39,097 nucleotides of DNA from assembly GCA_947166655.1 (NCBI GenBank), contig CAMVFC010000017.1:1-39097 (forward strand), written 5' to 3'. Origin of the DNA: an uncultured Prevotellaceae bacterium (GTDB lineage: Bacteria > Bacteroidota > Bacteroidia > Bacteroidales > Bacteroidaceae). The position numbers were made by a program, and so were the translations under genes. Under the pieces are notes generated by a model that saw nothing but the letters and a program-made list of their open reading frames with translations, was not told where the DNA came from and made no database searches. The first letter of the stretch is position 1, and each line of letters starts with the position of its first letter. Shown here piece by piece: positions 1-8,718 of the stretch.

Positions 1-92
1 CCTCTACGTTTTTATTCTACTGGTGTAAAGGAAATGTTTTATATGGGTTTGGGTTAAAAAATTCACTGTCGTGAGAAAAAAGTATGCTTTCC

Positions 93-125
93 TTGCACAA
101 GTAGTCGGCAAAAGTATTATCTTTG
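93..125 (+). promoter_or_regulatory. Predicted Bacteroidota promoter for the nahK-like gene
   Basis: A TATCTTTG box (118-125) fits the Bacteroidota -7 consensus TAnnTTTG. A TTG lies 22 bp upstream (93-95) as a -33 element. The start codon at 166 leaves a leader of about 30 nt. Confidence 0.6.
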
Positions 126-165
126 TAGCCGAAAGCTTTGAAAACCTTTAACGACAAAGATTCTT

Positions 166-1254
166 ATGGACGAGAAACTATTTGCCATTGTCGACCGCTT
201 TGCCATCCGTGGCACGGTCGCAGAAATCAAGCCTTTGGGCGAGGGACTCATCAATGACACGCTGCTGGTGAAGACGGCTCAGACGGGAGCACCGGACTAT
301 GTGCTGCAGCGCATCAACACGAACGTCTTCCCAGACGTGGACATGCTGATGAACAACATCCGCGCCGTGACGGGACACATCCGCCAGAAGCTTCAGGCAC
401 GTGGCGAGACGGACATCGACCGCCGTGTGCTCACGTTCGTGCCCTTGAAGGACGATGCCTCGAAACTGTACACGCGTGTCGACGGTGAGCCGTGGCGACT
501 GATGGTGTTCATCAACGATGCTGTGACGAAGCAGGCGGTGAATCCGGAAAGTAGTGAGGCTGCCGGCGAAGCCTTCGGCGACTTTCAGGCCATGCTGGCC
601 GACATCCCCGTGCCACTGGGCGAGACCATCAAGGATTTCCACAACATGGAGTTCCGCCTCAAACAACTCAAGGAGGTGATTGCCGCCGATCCTGCCGGAC
701 GCGTAGCTTCCGTGCAACCGATGATTGACGAACTGCTGTCCTATGCCGACGAGATGACGTTGGCCGAACGCCTCGGCCGTGAAGGCAAGTTGCCCAAACG
801 CATCTGCCACTGCGACACGAAGGTGAACAACATGATGTTCGACAAGAACGACCGCGTGCTGTGTGTCATCGACCTCGACACGGTGATGCCTAACTTTATC
901 TTCTCGGACTACGGTGACTTCCTGCGCACGGCAGCCAACTTCACCGCCGAGGACGATGCAGACCTAAGTCATGTAGGCTTCAACATGGAGATATTCAAGG
1001 CTTTCACACGCGGCTACCTGCGCTCGGCAAAGGCCTTCCTCACACCTACGGAACGCGAACTGCTGCCTTATGCCGCTACGCTCTTCCCCTACATGCAGGC
1101 CGTGCGCTTCCTGTGGGACTTCCTCAATGGCGATAAATACTGGAAGTGCCGCTATCCAGAGCATAACCTGGACCGCGCACGCAACCAGCTGGCTCTCTTC
1201 AAGAGTGCATACGCCTTGAAGCCTGAGATGGCTGCTTTCGTGAAGGAGCAGTAA
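166..1254 (+). CDS. nahK: Phosphotransferase (APH-fold) family, probable N-acetylhexosamine 1-kinase
   Basis: This 362-residue cytoplasmic kinase has the aminoglycoside-phosphotransferase fold. The catalytic loop reads HCDTKVNNMMFD (about residues 215-226) and is followed by the metal-binding segment VIDLDTVM (about 234-241), as in APH/choline-kinase relatives. The length matches the bifidobacterial N-acetylhexosamine 1-kinase NahK (about 360 aa), which was first annotated as a mucin desulfatase. NahK makes GlcNAc-1-P or GalNAc-1-P from the free sugar for salvage of mucin or N-glycan hexosamines. The neighbouring glmM, another amino-sugar phosphate enzyme, supports this reading. The start ATG is the first in frame and sits 40 nt after a good -7 box. 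Sugar specificity cannot be read from the sequence; a different small-molecule kinase remains possible. Confidence 0.7.
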   Translation: MDEKLFAIVDRFAIRGTVAEIKPLGEGLINDTLLVKTAQTGAPDYVLQRINTNVFPDVDMLMNNIRAVTGHIRQKLQARGETDIDRRVLTFVPLKDDASKLYTRVDGEPWRLMVFINDAVTKQAVNPESSEAAGEAFGDFQAMLADIPVPLGETIKDFHNMEFRLKQLKEVIAADPAGRVASVQPMIDELLSYADEMTLAERLGREGKLPKRICHCDTKVNNMMFDKNDRVLCVIDLDTVMPNFIFSDYGDFLRTAANFTAEDDADLSHVGFNMEIFKAFTRGYLRSAKAFLTPTERELLPYAATLFPYMQAVRFLWDFLNGDKYWKCRYPEHNLDRARNQLALFKSAYALKPEMAAFVKEQ

Positions 1255-1294
1255 GCGTCTTATCTTTCAGCGCCTCAACGTTTTAATTTCTCAT

Positions 1295-1342
1295 CGTTTC
1301 AATATTTCAAATTCCCAACGTTTCAATATTTTAATTCCCAAT
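1295..1342 (+). repeat. Two 24-bp AT-rich tandem repeats upstream of glmM
   Basis: Two adjacent copies of a 24-bp unit beginning CGTTTCAATATTT and ending TTCCCAA start at 1295 and 1319. A more degenerate copy lies just before them, near 1277. They fill the gap between the kinase stop and the glmM start; no function is apparent. Confidence 0.6.
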
Positions 1343-1350
1343 ATTATCCT

Positions 1351-2745
1351 ATGACACTGATAAAATCTATTTCCGGTATTCGAGGAACAATAGGCGGCCG
1401 TGCCGGCGATACACTCAACCCGCTGGACATCGTGAAGTTCGTCTCGGCCTATGCCACCCTCATCCGCAAGACAACGAAGGTGACGTCGAACAAGATTGTT
1501 GTTGGGCGCGACGCCCGCATCTCAGGCGAGATGGTGAAGAACGTCGTCTGTGGTACGCTGATGGGCATGGGCTTCGATGTGGTGAACATCGGTCTGGCCA
1601 CCACGCCTACCACGGAGATTGCCGTGACGAAGGAGGGTGCCTGCGGAGGCATCATCCTCACCGCCAGCCATAACCCCCGTCAGTGGAATGCACTGAAACT
1701 GCTCAATCAGGACGGCGAGTTTCTGAATGCCGCTGAGGGTGCCGAGGTGCTGCGTATCGCTGCTGCCGAGGATTTCGAGTATGCCGACGTCGACCACCTG
1801 GGGCACTACTTCGAGGATAACACCTACGACCAGAAGCATATCGACCTGGTGAAAGCCCTGGACCTCGTGGACGTGGAGGCTATCCGTGCACGAAAGTTCC
1901 GCGTGGCACTGGACACAGTGAACAGTGTGGGCGGCGTTATCCTGCCGAAACTGCTGGAACAGTTGGGCGTGGAGACGGTCACCTGCCTCTATGGCGAACC
2001 TACGGGTGACTTCCAACACAACCCCGAGCCGCTGGAGAAGAACCTGGGCGACATCAAAGCACTGATGCAGAAGGGCGGCTACGACATCGCTTTTGTCGTG
2101 GACCCCGACGTGGACCGTCTGGCATTGTTCTGCGAGGACGGCACGATGTACGGCGAGGAGTACACCCTCGTCACCGTAGCTGACTATATTCTTCAGCATA
2201 CACCTGGCAACACGGTCTCGAACCTCTCTTCGACACGTGCCCTGCGCGACGTCACACGTAAGTACGGCTGCGAGTACAACGCCTCGGCTGTCGGCGAGGT
2301 CAATGTGGTCACGAAGATGAAAGCCACCCACGCCGTCATTGGCGGCGAGGGCAACGGCGGCGTCATCTATCCCGCAGCCCACTATGGCCGTGACGCCCTC
2401 GTCGGCATAGCCCTCATCCTCACCTATCTGGCTAAGCGCGGCATGAAAACCAGTGAGCTGCGCGCCACCTATCCGGCCTATGCCATTGCCAAGAACCGCA
2501 TCGACCTCACGCCAGACACTGACGTGGATGCCATCCTGGCCAAGGTGAAGGAGCTGTATAAGAAAGAAGAGGTGAACGACATCGACGGCGTGAAGATAGA
2601 CTTCCCTGACAAGTGGGTGCATCTGCGCAAGAGCAACACCGAACCTATTATCCGTGTCTACAGCGAAGCAGCCACCATGGATGCGGCCGATGCTATCGGC
2701 AAGGAAATCATGGATGTGGTCTACTCCATGACAAACAAGAAGTAA
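1351..2745 (+). CDS. glmM: Phosphoglucosamine mutase / phosphohexomutase
   Basis: GlmM interconverts glucosamine-6-P and glucosamine-1-P, supplying UDP-GlcNAc for peptidoglycan and lipid A. All four alpha-D-phosphohexomutase signatures are present in the 464 residues: the active-site phosphoserine loop TASHNP (Ser106), the metal loop DPDVDR (about 250), the sugar-binding loop GEGNGG (about 332) and the C-terminal phosphate-binding loop RKSNTEPIIRVY (about 428-439). The length is close to the usual 445-465 aa. It lies about 100 bp after the nahK-like gene on the same strand, so the two may be co-transcribed. A phosphomannomutase assignment is the main alternative, because family members differ mainly in specificity. 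Confidence 0.88.
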   Translation: MTLIKSISGIRGTIGGRAGDTLNPLDIVKFVSAYATLIRKTTKVTSNKIVVGRDARISGEMVKNVVCGTLMGMGFDVVNIGLATTPTTEIAVTKEGACGGIILTASHNPRQWNALKLLNQDGEFLNAAEGAEVLRIAAAEDFEYADVDHLGHYFEDNTYDQKHIDLVKALDLVDVEAIRARKFRVALDTVNSVGGVILPKLLEQLGVETVTCLYGEPTGDFQHNPEPLEKNLGDIKALMQKGGYDIAFVVDPDVDRLALFCEDGTMYGEEYTLVTVADYILQHTPGNTVSNLSSTRALRDVTRKYGCEYNASAVGEVNVVTKMKATHAVIGGEGNGGVIYPAAHYGRDALVGIALILTYLAKRGMKTSELRATYPAYAIAKNRIDLTPDTDVDAILAKVKELYKKEEVNDIDGVKIDFPDKWVHLRKSNTEPIIRVYSEAATMDAADAIGKEIMDVVYSMTNKK

Positions 2746-2754
2746 ACGAGAGAC

Positions 2755-4197
2755 TTAACAGCGCTCCACCTGGCATAGCACGCGCTTGCCGTCGGCCAAG
2801 GTGGTCGCTACGAGATGGGCTCCGCCACCGGCTCGCAGATGCAGCTGGTGGCGGAGCTGTTCTGCGGACAAGGGAAAACCGCGTGTGGTGAGGTCGGCTG
2901 CCGGGATGCGCGTGAGGAATGCGCGCAACTCTCGCTTGCTGAAGGTCGTGGAAGCGACGACATGCCACTGCCGCCCCGGAAAGTCAGGCACGGGATGGTC
3001 GGAGGTGTAGAGGTGAGTGGAGGGCGCCAGCTTCTCAACGCCATAGCGCTGGCAGAGTAACCTGTAAGCACCAGCTTTGAGCAGCGCAGCATTTGGCTCG
3101 AAGAGGTACGGCCCCAGGGCGCTGGCAAGTGGCAGCGGGGATGAGGCTTCCTCGGATCGCGTAAAGATGAGAGGGGAGGCGAGGTTGCTGTTGCAGGGCG
3201 ATGTGACCGTCAGGTCGACACAGTGGATGGGGACCTTTGACAGTGACCACTCTTCTGCTGAGGGAAGGTGATTCCCCATCACTACCAGCAGCTCCTTGCA
3301 TTCCCCACCTACGGCGACCACATGTACTTCGGTCACGGGCGCCAGGGCGTTTACGGCTGCTGTGATGTCGAGCATGGGAGAGAGTTTCAGCAGAACATGG
3401 CGTGCGGCTGTAAGTAACTGCTCTTTCAGAACAACGACATTGGGAGTGCAGTCTTCCAGCAGTGCCACTTTGCGTCCGGCCGCATCGCGACGTGCGGGGT
3501 CCAGTAGGAGCAGGGTGTAGGGTGGGGCGGAGACAGTGTCGTACTGTGCTGGCAGGGCGCTATCGGTGCGGGACTGCGTTTGTCTTTCGGCGGTGATTCG
3601 CTCCTGCAGCACCTCTTCGGCTGTGGCATGACGGATCTCAGCCTGTTTGAGTCCCAATAGCGGGAAGTTGTGTCGGGCCAGGGCACAGAGCGATGCCTGC
3701 TGTTCCACGTAGGTGGCGTGGGCGAAGAGAGGAGCCAGTGCCGCGAAATCTACGCCGAAGCCTGCGGTCAGGTCGGCAAAGGAGGAACCGTTGCGAACGC
3801 AACGGGCACAGGGACTGGAAGAAGGAGATGACAAAGGGGAAAGAGGAGAGGGGAAAGAAGGAGATGACAAAGGGGAAGGCGGAGAGGGGAAAGAAGGAGA
3901 GGGAGGAGTCTGGGACGCAAGCAGACGTGCTACGAGTTGTCGCTTGTAAGCGGCTGTGATGTCGCTGGAGCATTGTTCCATAGAAAGGCGGACGGGCCAC
4001 AAGATACCCTCTGTCTGTGACCATGTCGGTAGTTTGTGTCGTGCTAACTGGTGCCCTTCAATCTGCGTGAGGGCCGCATGAAGGTCGACGCCCGCAGGCA
4101 CACCCCGAAGGGCGAGGCTGCGGACGTCGGCGTCTCGGTGCTCGAGGACGAAGCGTAAGGTGGCTTCGTCGGGGATGCGGGTTGAAGTGTCTTCCAA
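2755..4197 (-). CDS. Class I SAM-dependent methyltransferase with THUMP-like domain
   Basis: This protein of about 480 aa is a class I methyltransferase of the THUMP-like type seen in Bacteroidota, presumably acting on RNA. The SAM-binding motif I is LTAGFGVDF with a following acidic strand (YVEQQ), and the motif LLLLDPARRD follows. The start is probably the TTG at 4195-4197, because an in-frame TAA lies two codons upstream and no early ATG exists. Residues around 98-130 are a Pro/Ser repeat encoded by a 36-bp tandem repeat; it falls between the N-terminal helical part and the Rossmann core and is probably a linker. It is convergent with glmM (9-bp gap) and follows the tlpA-like gene by about 110 bp. 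The exact RNA target is unknown. Confidence 0.75.
   Translation of the reverse strand: MEDTSTRIPDEATLRFVLEHRDADVRSLALRGVPAGVDLHAALTQIEGHQLARHKLPTWSQTEGILWPVRLSMEQCSSDITAAYKRQLVARLLASQTPPSPSFPSPPSPLSSPSFPSPLSPLSSPSSSPCARCVRNGSSFADLTAGFGVDFAALAPLFAHATYVEQQASLCALARHNFPLLGLKQAEIRHATAEEVLQERITAERQTQSRTDSALPAQYDTVSAPPYTLLLLDPARRDAAGRKVALLEDCTPNVVVLKEQLLTAARHVLLKLSPMLDITAAVNALAPVTEVHVVAVGGECKELLVVMGNHLPSAEEWSLSKVPIHCVDLTVTSPCNSNLASPLIFTRSEEASSPLPLASALGPYLFEPNAALLKAGAYRLLCQRYGVEKLAPSTHLYTSDHPVPDFPGRQWHVVASTTFSKRELRAFLTRIPAADLTTRGFPLSAEQLRHQLHLRAGGGAHLVATTLADGKRVLCQVERC
3821..3905 (-). repeat. 36-bp tandem repeat inside the methyltransferase gene
   Basis: About 2.4 copies of a purine-rich (+ strand) 36-bp unit start at 3821, 3857 and 3893, each opening with GAAGGAGA. 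Because the period is a multiple of three, the gene stays in frame and encodes 12-residue repeats of Pro, Ser, Phe and Leu. Confidence 0.85.
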
Positions 4198-4311
4198 ATC
4201 TTACACTTTGGGCCTCTCTACCTCTCACGCTGGGCTCATAGATTACCGGGAACGTCCAAAGGAAGGGCGTTTTCTCCCTTTGCGGAAGGTGGGGCAGGGA
4301 CTTTCAAACAT

Positions 4312-5424
4312 TTAATCTTTCAGGAGTTCTCCGACCTTAGATGCGAGTTCTTCGCCCCGCAAGTCGCGTGCCACGATGACCCCATCCTTGATGAGGACGG
4401 AAGCGGGGATGGAACGCACGCCATAGTCGGCAGCGCCAACGCACTCCCAGCCCTTGAGATCGGAGATATGGTTCCACGTCAGACCGAGGTCGGCGATGGC
4501 TTTCTTCCATGCGTCGGCATCGCTGTCGAGACTGACACCGATGATGTCGAAGCCCTGGGCGTGGTACTGCTCGTAAGCTTTCTTGACATGAGGCATCTCT
4601 GAACGACAAGGACCGCACCAGCTGGCCCAGAAGTCAATCATTACGACTTTCGCTTTCTTGGCGACATCGCTGACACTGAGGTTCTTGCCTTCGGGTGTGG
4701 CAGCCGTGATGTCGGTGAACTGTTTGCCTATCGCGGTCTTGGCCTTCACCTCGTACTGTCCGCGCAGGTCGTTGATGGCCTCATTCTTGAGGTCGGCAGG
4801 CAGTGCAGCCAGTTGCTCTATCACGAAGTCGTCCTCGAGCATCGGAGCGTAGTTGGTCAGATAGGTCTGTCCGGCAATGTTGCCGATGTTAGCACTGATG
4901 AAATCACGGTAGGTTGCAGCCATCTCTTCTTGTAGATTATTGATTGCAGTCTCGGCCTCGGCGCGTTGGGCCTCGGTGGCCGAAGTATCGCTGAGGAGTG
5001 CGAAGATGGGCTGTGCCTTTTGATTGATGGCCATTTCTTTGCGGCCAATGTCCGTGAGTGCTTCATTGGCCAGTGTGCCGCTGATTTCTGCCAACGCGTT
5101 CTCGGCAGTGTCCAGACGAATCGTGATGTTGGCATTCTCGAGGGCAAACTGTGTGGCGATGGTGACATCGTTAAGTACATTTGAATGCCAGATGACATAG
5201 CGCATGGCGGGTTCAGGCTGTTCGCCCTTGAAGGTGAACGTGCCGCCCTTGACAACGGTGACCTGCAGGGTGTCGATGTCGAACATGCCGCTGACATTGG
5301 CCAGAATGACGGTGTCGCCGTCTTCAGCACCAGTGGCAGAACCAGTGATACGATAGCCGCTCTTTTGGCAGCTGACGGCGCAGAAAGCGAGCGCGAGTGC
5401 GGAGAGAAAAAAGAGTTTTTTCAT
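4312..5424 (-). CDS. TlpA-family thioredoxin-like lipoprotein (DUF4369 plus thioredoxin domain)
   Basis: This 370-residue periplasmic lipoprotein has a thiol-disulfide redox domain. The N-terminus (MKKLFFLSALALAF) leads into a lipobox AVSC with the lipidated Cys at residue 19. Residues about 25-140 resemble the DUF4369 beta-domain found in Bacteroidota TlpA-like proteins. The C-terminal thioredoxin fold has the active site ASWCGPC (about residue 267). The frame stays open upstream to about 5811, but that extension lies inside ybeY and lacks protein-like character, so the ATG at 5422-5424 is chosen. It probably reduces or isomerises periplasmic disulfides or supports cytochrome maturation. It follows ybeY by 50 bp, likely in one operon. 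Confidence 0.88.
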   Translation of the reverse strand: MKKLFFLSALALAFCAVSCQKSGYRITGSATGAEDGDTVILANVSGMFDIDTLQVTVVKGGTFTFKGEQPEPAMRYVIWHSNVLNDVTIATQFALENANITIRLDTAENALAEISGTLANEALTDIGRKEMAINQKAQPIFALLSDTSATEAQRAEAETAINNLQEEMAATYRDFISANIGNIAGQTYLTNYAPMLEDDFVIEQLAALPADLKNEAINDLRGQYEVKAKTAIGKQFTDITAATPEGKNLSVSDVAKKAKVVMIDFWASWCGPCRSEMPHVKKAYEQYHAQGFDIIGVSLDSDADAWKKAIADLGLTWNHISDLKGWECVGAADYGVRSIPASVLIKDGVIVARDLRGEELASKVGELLKD

Positions 5425-5473
5425 TATTTTATGGGGTATTAAAGGGTGAACATGCTGAGAGTGGGTGACGAAC

Positions 5474-5887
5474 TTATGAAAGGAGAGCCAGAGCCTGGTT
5501 CTCGGCAGCTTCCATGAGTTCGCGCTCTCCCGGACCTTTGTCGTTGATGCCGCAGAGGTGGAGTACACCATGGATAATGACGCGACGGAGCTCACGGTCG
5601 TAGCTCTGCCCGAGGCCTTCGGCATTTGAACGAACGGTGTCGAGGCTGATGAAGAGGTCGCCGCTGATAACATTGCCCTGCGAATAATCGAAGGTGATGA
5701 TATCAGTATAGTAGTCGTGTTGAAGGAACTGACGGTTGACGCGCAGAATCTCGTCGTCATCGACAAAGACGTATGCGATGTCGCCCACCTTGCGGTCGTA
5801 GGTGGCGGCAACGGCTTTTACCCATTGGCAGAGATGGCTGACATCGAGTGAAGGTACGTCTACGTGGACGGAGTGGAGGGTGATCAT
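5474..5887 (-). CDS. ybeY: Endoribonuclease YbeY (16S rRNA maturation)
   Basis: YbeY is a zinc metalloendoribonuclease for rRNA 3'-end maturation and ribosome quality control. The signature HGVLHLCGIND sits near the C-terminus. The third position is Asp in a G-x-N-D-K context rather than the DH of proteobacterial YbeY; I recall this as usual in Bacteroidota. The start is taken as the ATG at 5885-5887, because it forms an ATGA overlap with the sufD stop, suggesting translational coupling. In-frame ATG (5893) and GTG (5902) alternatives exist. From the chosen start it is 137 aa, a normal length. Confidence 0.88.
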   Translation of the reverse strand: MITLHSVHVDVPSLDVSHLCQWVKAVAATYDRKVGDIAYVFVDDDEILRVNRQFLQHDYYTDIITFDYSQGNVISGDLFISLDTVRSNAEGLGQSYDRELRRVIIHGVLHLCGINDKGPGERELMEAAENQALALLS

Positions 5888-7095
5888 AGGCATCGATGGC
5901 ACTCGCGGCAGTTGGTCAGTTGGTGACTGAACCGCTGTTCGAGAAGGTGAAGAAAACGTTCGCGAATGGGGGCGTCGGGTACCTTGCTGATAACGTCGGC
6001 CGCAAAAGCCTGCTTGAGCAGCAGACGTGCTTCATCGGGCGGCAGGCCGCGTTGTTGCATGTAGAACAGGGCATCGGCGGAGAGCTGTCCTACCGTGGCA
6101 CCATGTGAACAGCGGACGTCGTCGGCATAGATTTCCAGAATGGGCTGTGCCCACATGTGAGCTTCCGGTGTGCAGACGAGGTTGGCGTTGGTCTCGTCGG
6201 AGAGTGTGCGCTGTGCGTCAGGACGTACTAAGATGCGCCCTGCAAAGGCTCCTTCGGCCTGGCCGTCAAGAACGAATTTGTAAAGCTCGTGGCTGCTGCA
6301 GTCTGTCGCACTGTGGTCGATGAGTGTGTTGGCATCGACGTGCTGTGTGCCGTCGGCCACGGTGCAACCCAGAAGTGTCGTCTCGGCGTGTGGCTCGGAC
6401 AGTTGTACGTGGATGCGGTTGCGGGTGAGGCCACATTGCAGGGTGAGGTTGGCATGAATGAAGGACGAATGCCCTTCCTGATGAACATAAAGCTCGGAGA
6501 AGCGATGGTTCTTCGTGTGCGTTTGTTCATTCTCGTAGACCTCTACCTTTGCTCCGCGGCGGACAAAGATTTCGGTTACTGTTGTTGTCAGCGTCTCTGC
6601 TTTGACCTCTTTCTCGTTCGATGGAACCTTGTCGTCTAAGATAAGTTGCAGATGGCTGTCCGGCTCGGCGATGACAAGGATGCGGCGATGAGCCATGAGA
6701 GGTTGTGCGTTTCGCTGCGGATTGAACAGGCGAACCTGTCGTTTCATCTTTGTGCCTGCGGGAACAGACACCATGAGGACATCCTGAGCCAGCAAGGTGT
6801 TGAGAGCCGTCAGTGCATTGTCTTCGGGACGGGCCAGGTGGGCATAGAGGTCTGCAGCCGTGTGCTCGTTGTCTGGCGTCAATGCTGTAGTGGCAGAACC
6901 ACCCAGTTGGAAACCATAGTCCGGTGCGAGGGCTGCTGCGACATCTGTGTAGCGATAATCCTCATCGTGTCGTGTGGGCATCCCTAACTGCATCAAAGCT
7001 TGTGCAGCTCGTTCACGCTGACGGTTGAGCACGGCTGGCGCCTGGGCATCCAGCAGCTGTCGATGATGGAGGAAGAGGTCGAGGTACTGTTTCAT
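5884..7095 (-). CDS. sufD: Fe-S cluster assembly protein SufD
   Basis: SufD is the non-ATPase scaffold partner in the SufBCD iron-sulfur assembly complex in the cytoplasm. The 403-residue product has the SufBD beta-helix core in its C-terminal half, ending in the conserved segment with CSHGATVGQLSADALFYMQQRG (here from about residue 330), which holds the conserved His used at the SufB-SufD interface. The start ATG (7093-7095) overlaps the sufC stop as ATGA, and the end overlaps ybeY the same way. The three genes are therefore tightly coupled. A longer in-frame start at 7116 would intrude into sufC and is rejected. Confidence 0.92.
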   Translation of the reverse strand: MKQYLDLFLHHRQLLDAQAPAVLNRQRERAAQALMQLGMPTRHDEDYRYTDVAAALAPDYGFQLGGSATTALTPDNEHTAADLYAHLARPEDNALTALNTLLAQDVLMVSVPAGTKMKRQVRLFNPQRNAQPLMAHRRILVIAEPDSHLQLILDDKVPSNEKEVKAETLTTTVTEIFVRRGAKVEVYENEQTHTKNHRFSELYVHQEGHSSFIHANLTLQCGLTRNRIHVQLSEPHAETTLLGCTVADGTQHVDANTLIDHSATDCSSHELYKFVLDGQAEGAFAGRILVRPDAQRTLSDETNANLVCTPEAHMWAQPILEIYADDVRCSHGATVGQLSADALFYMQQRGLPPDEARLLLKQAFAADVISKVPDAPIRERFLHLLEQRFSHQLTNCRECHRCL

Positions 7096-7841
7096 TGCAC
7101 TTCCTCTTTTATCCAATCGAAACCACGCTCTTCGATTTCCAGAGCCAGCTCGGGGCCACCCGTCTTGACGATGCGTCCGTCAAGCAAGACATGCACGACA
7201 TCGGGACGGATGTAGTCAAGCAGACGTTGGTAGTGGGTGATGACGATGGCCGCAGTCTCAGGCGTACGTAGTTTGTTGAACCCTTCTGCGACAATGCGTA
7301 AGGCATCTACATCCAGACCAGAGTCAGTCTCGTCGAGGATGCAGAAGGATGGTTCCAGCATGGCCATCTGGAAGATTTCGGCACGTTTACGTTCGCCACC
7401 GCTGAAACCTTCGTTGACACCGCGGTTGGCCAACTTGTTGTCCAGACCGACGATTTGACGGCGCTCTCGCATCAGACGAAGAAATGCGGAAGCGTCCAGA
7501 GGTTCGAGGCCGTGGTACTTGCGCTTGGCATTGAGAGCGGCACGCATGAATGAAGTCATGCTGACGCCAGGAATCTCGACAGGCTGCTGAAACGAGAGGA
7601 ACAGACCTTCGTGCGAGCGCTGGTCGGGTGACATGGCCAACAGGTCTTTTCCTTTGAAGTACACGCTGCCTTCCGTAACGGTGTAAGCGGGGTGGCCGAC
7701 AAGGACATTAGATAGTGTAGACTTCCCTGCACCGTTGGTGCCCATGAGAGCGTGGATCTCGCCTGGGCGTACAGTGAGATTAATGCCTCGCAGTATTTCT
7801 TTGTCGCCTGCACTGGCGTGAAGGTTCTTTATTTCAAGCAT
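7092..7841 (-). CDS. sufC: Fe-S cluster assembly ATPase SufC
   Basis: SufC is the ABC ATPase that drives SufBCD. The 249-aa sequence has Walker A GTNGAGKST (about 35-43), the ABC signature SGGERKR and Walker B CILDETDSGLD, all of SufC type. It is the first gene of its transcription unit, with a clear -7 box 31 bp upstream of its start. No sufB precedes it: the next upstream gene is an unrelated glycosyltransferase ending at 7933. Confidence 0.95.
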   Translation of the reverse strand: MLEIKNLHASAGDKEILRGINLTVRPGEIHALMGTNGAGKSTLSNVLVGHPAYTVTEGSVYFKGKDLLAMSPDQRSHEGLFLSFQQPVEIPGVSMTSFMRAALNAKRKYHGLEPLDASAFLRLMRERRQIVGLDNKLANRGVNEGFSGGERKRAEIFQMAMLEPSFCILDETDSGLDVDALRIVAEGFNKLRTPETAAIVITHYQRLLDYIRPDVVHVLLDGRIVKTGGPELALEIEERGFDWIKEEVQ

Positions 7842-7871
7842 TGTAAATGGTATGTATTTCCTTTTGTGGCC

Positions 7872-7880
7872 GCAAAGGTA
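7872..7880 (-). promoter_or_regulatory. -7 element upstream of sufC
   Basis: On the minus strand this reads TACCTTTGC, an exact match to TAnnTTTGC, placed about 30 bp before the sufC ATG. A clear -33 TTTG is not obvious. Confidence 0.55.
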
Positions 7881-7932
7881 GCGAATTCTTTTGACTTGAC
7901 CTTGCTTTTTTACACTATTTATGAAGTGGCTC

Positions 7933-8718
7933 TTAGCGCTTGATGCAGGCGCGGACTACGAACCATGCATGAGCGGCGAGTGCCCGGGTCCATCCATAGT
8001 GATGAGCCATCAGACGGAAACGTTCCAATAGTGAGCGGCGATGGTTGCGAGTTGTCATACCCTCACTCAGGTAGTCTGTGAGAATGAGTCTTGTGTTATA
8101 CAAGGCCAGTCCTCGACGTTCTGCCCGTTTCATCACACGGATGCACCAATCGTAATCAGCTGAGAATCGGTAGTGCAGGTCGTAAGGCTCGGAACGGGCG
8201 ATATCCGTGCGGACGTAAAAACTCTGGTGACAGACCAACATCCCTTGCAGGAAACAGGCAGAACGAAGCCGCTCGGGTGCTTGCAGACGGCGATGTCGCA
8301 GGAATTTGCCCTGAGCATCTGTAAGGTCGGTCTCGCCATAGACGACAGCAGGGAAACGTGCAGGGTTGAAGTTTTCTTCTAGCTGTTTTGCCACTTCTTT
8401 GAGCACCGTGGTGCTGTGAAAGCAGTCGCCGGCGTTGAGGAAAATCAGATAATCGCCTCGCGCTTGCAGAATGGCTTTGTTCATGGCGTCATACAAACCG
8501 TTGTCAGGTTCGCGGACGAGGGTAATGGTGCGAGAAAGAGGCTGGTCGGTGTTTTGCTCCACATAAAGTTGTATTTGCGTCATAGTGTCATCTGTGGAAC
8601 AGCCGTCCACGATGATGTGCTCCACAGCAGGATAGGTCTGGGAGGCAACGCTTTTCAAGGTGCGAGCGATGGTGGCACCTGCATTATAGGTGACGGTGGC
8701 GATAGTGAAACGTATCAT
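7933..8718 (-). CDS. Glycosyltransferase family 2
   Basis: This GT-A fold glycosyltransferase has 261 residues. The N-terminus IATVTYNAGATIARTLKSV and the segment HIIVDGCSTDDT are the nucleotide-binding start of GT2. NAGD (about residue 100) and SADYDW (about 205) are in the places of the metal-binding and acceptor-site acidic residues. It resembles WcaE/WcaA-type transferases of exopolysaccharide or O-antigen clusters. The start ATG (8716-8718) overlaps the GT4 stop as ATGA, so I reject the longer open frame upstream. It probably adds a sugar to a surface glycan together with the GT4; donor and acceptor are unknown. Confidence 0.85.
   Translation of the reverse strand: MIRFTIATVTYNAGATIARTLKSVASQTYPAVEHIIVDGCSTDDTMTQIQLYVEQNTDQPLSRTITLVREPDNGLYDAMNKAILQARGDYLIFLNAGDCFHSTTVLKEVAKQLEENFNPARFPAVVYGETDLTDAQGKFLRHRRLQAPERLRSACFLQGMLVCHQSFYVRTDIARSEPYDLHYRFSADYDWCIRVMKRAERRGLALYNTRLILTDYLSEGMTTRNHRRSLLERFRLMAHHYGWTRALAAHAWFVVRACIKR

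Noticed and set aside
166..1254. First gene as an aminoglycoside resistance kinase
   Set aside because: The fold is shared, but length and glmM neighbourhood fit a sugar kinase; no resistance context.
1522..2622. A 366-codon open frame on the minus strand opposite glmM
   Set aside because: Mirror frame of a GC-rich gene; translation is rich in His and Val with no domain, while glmM on the other strand has all its motifs.
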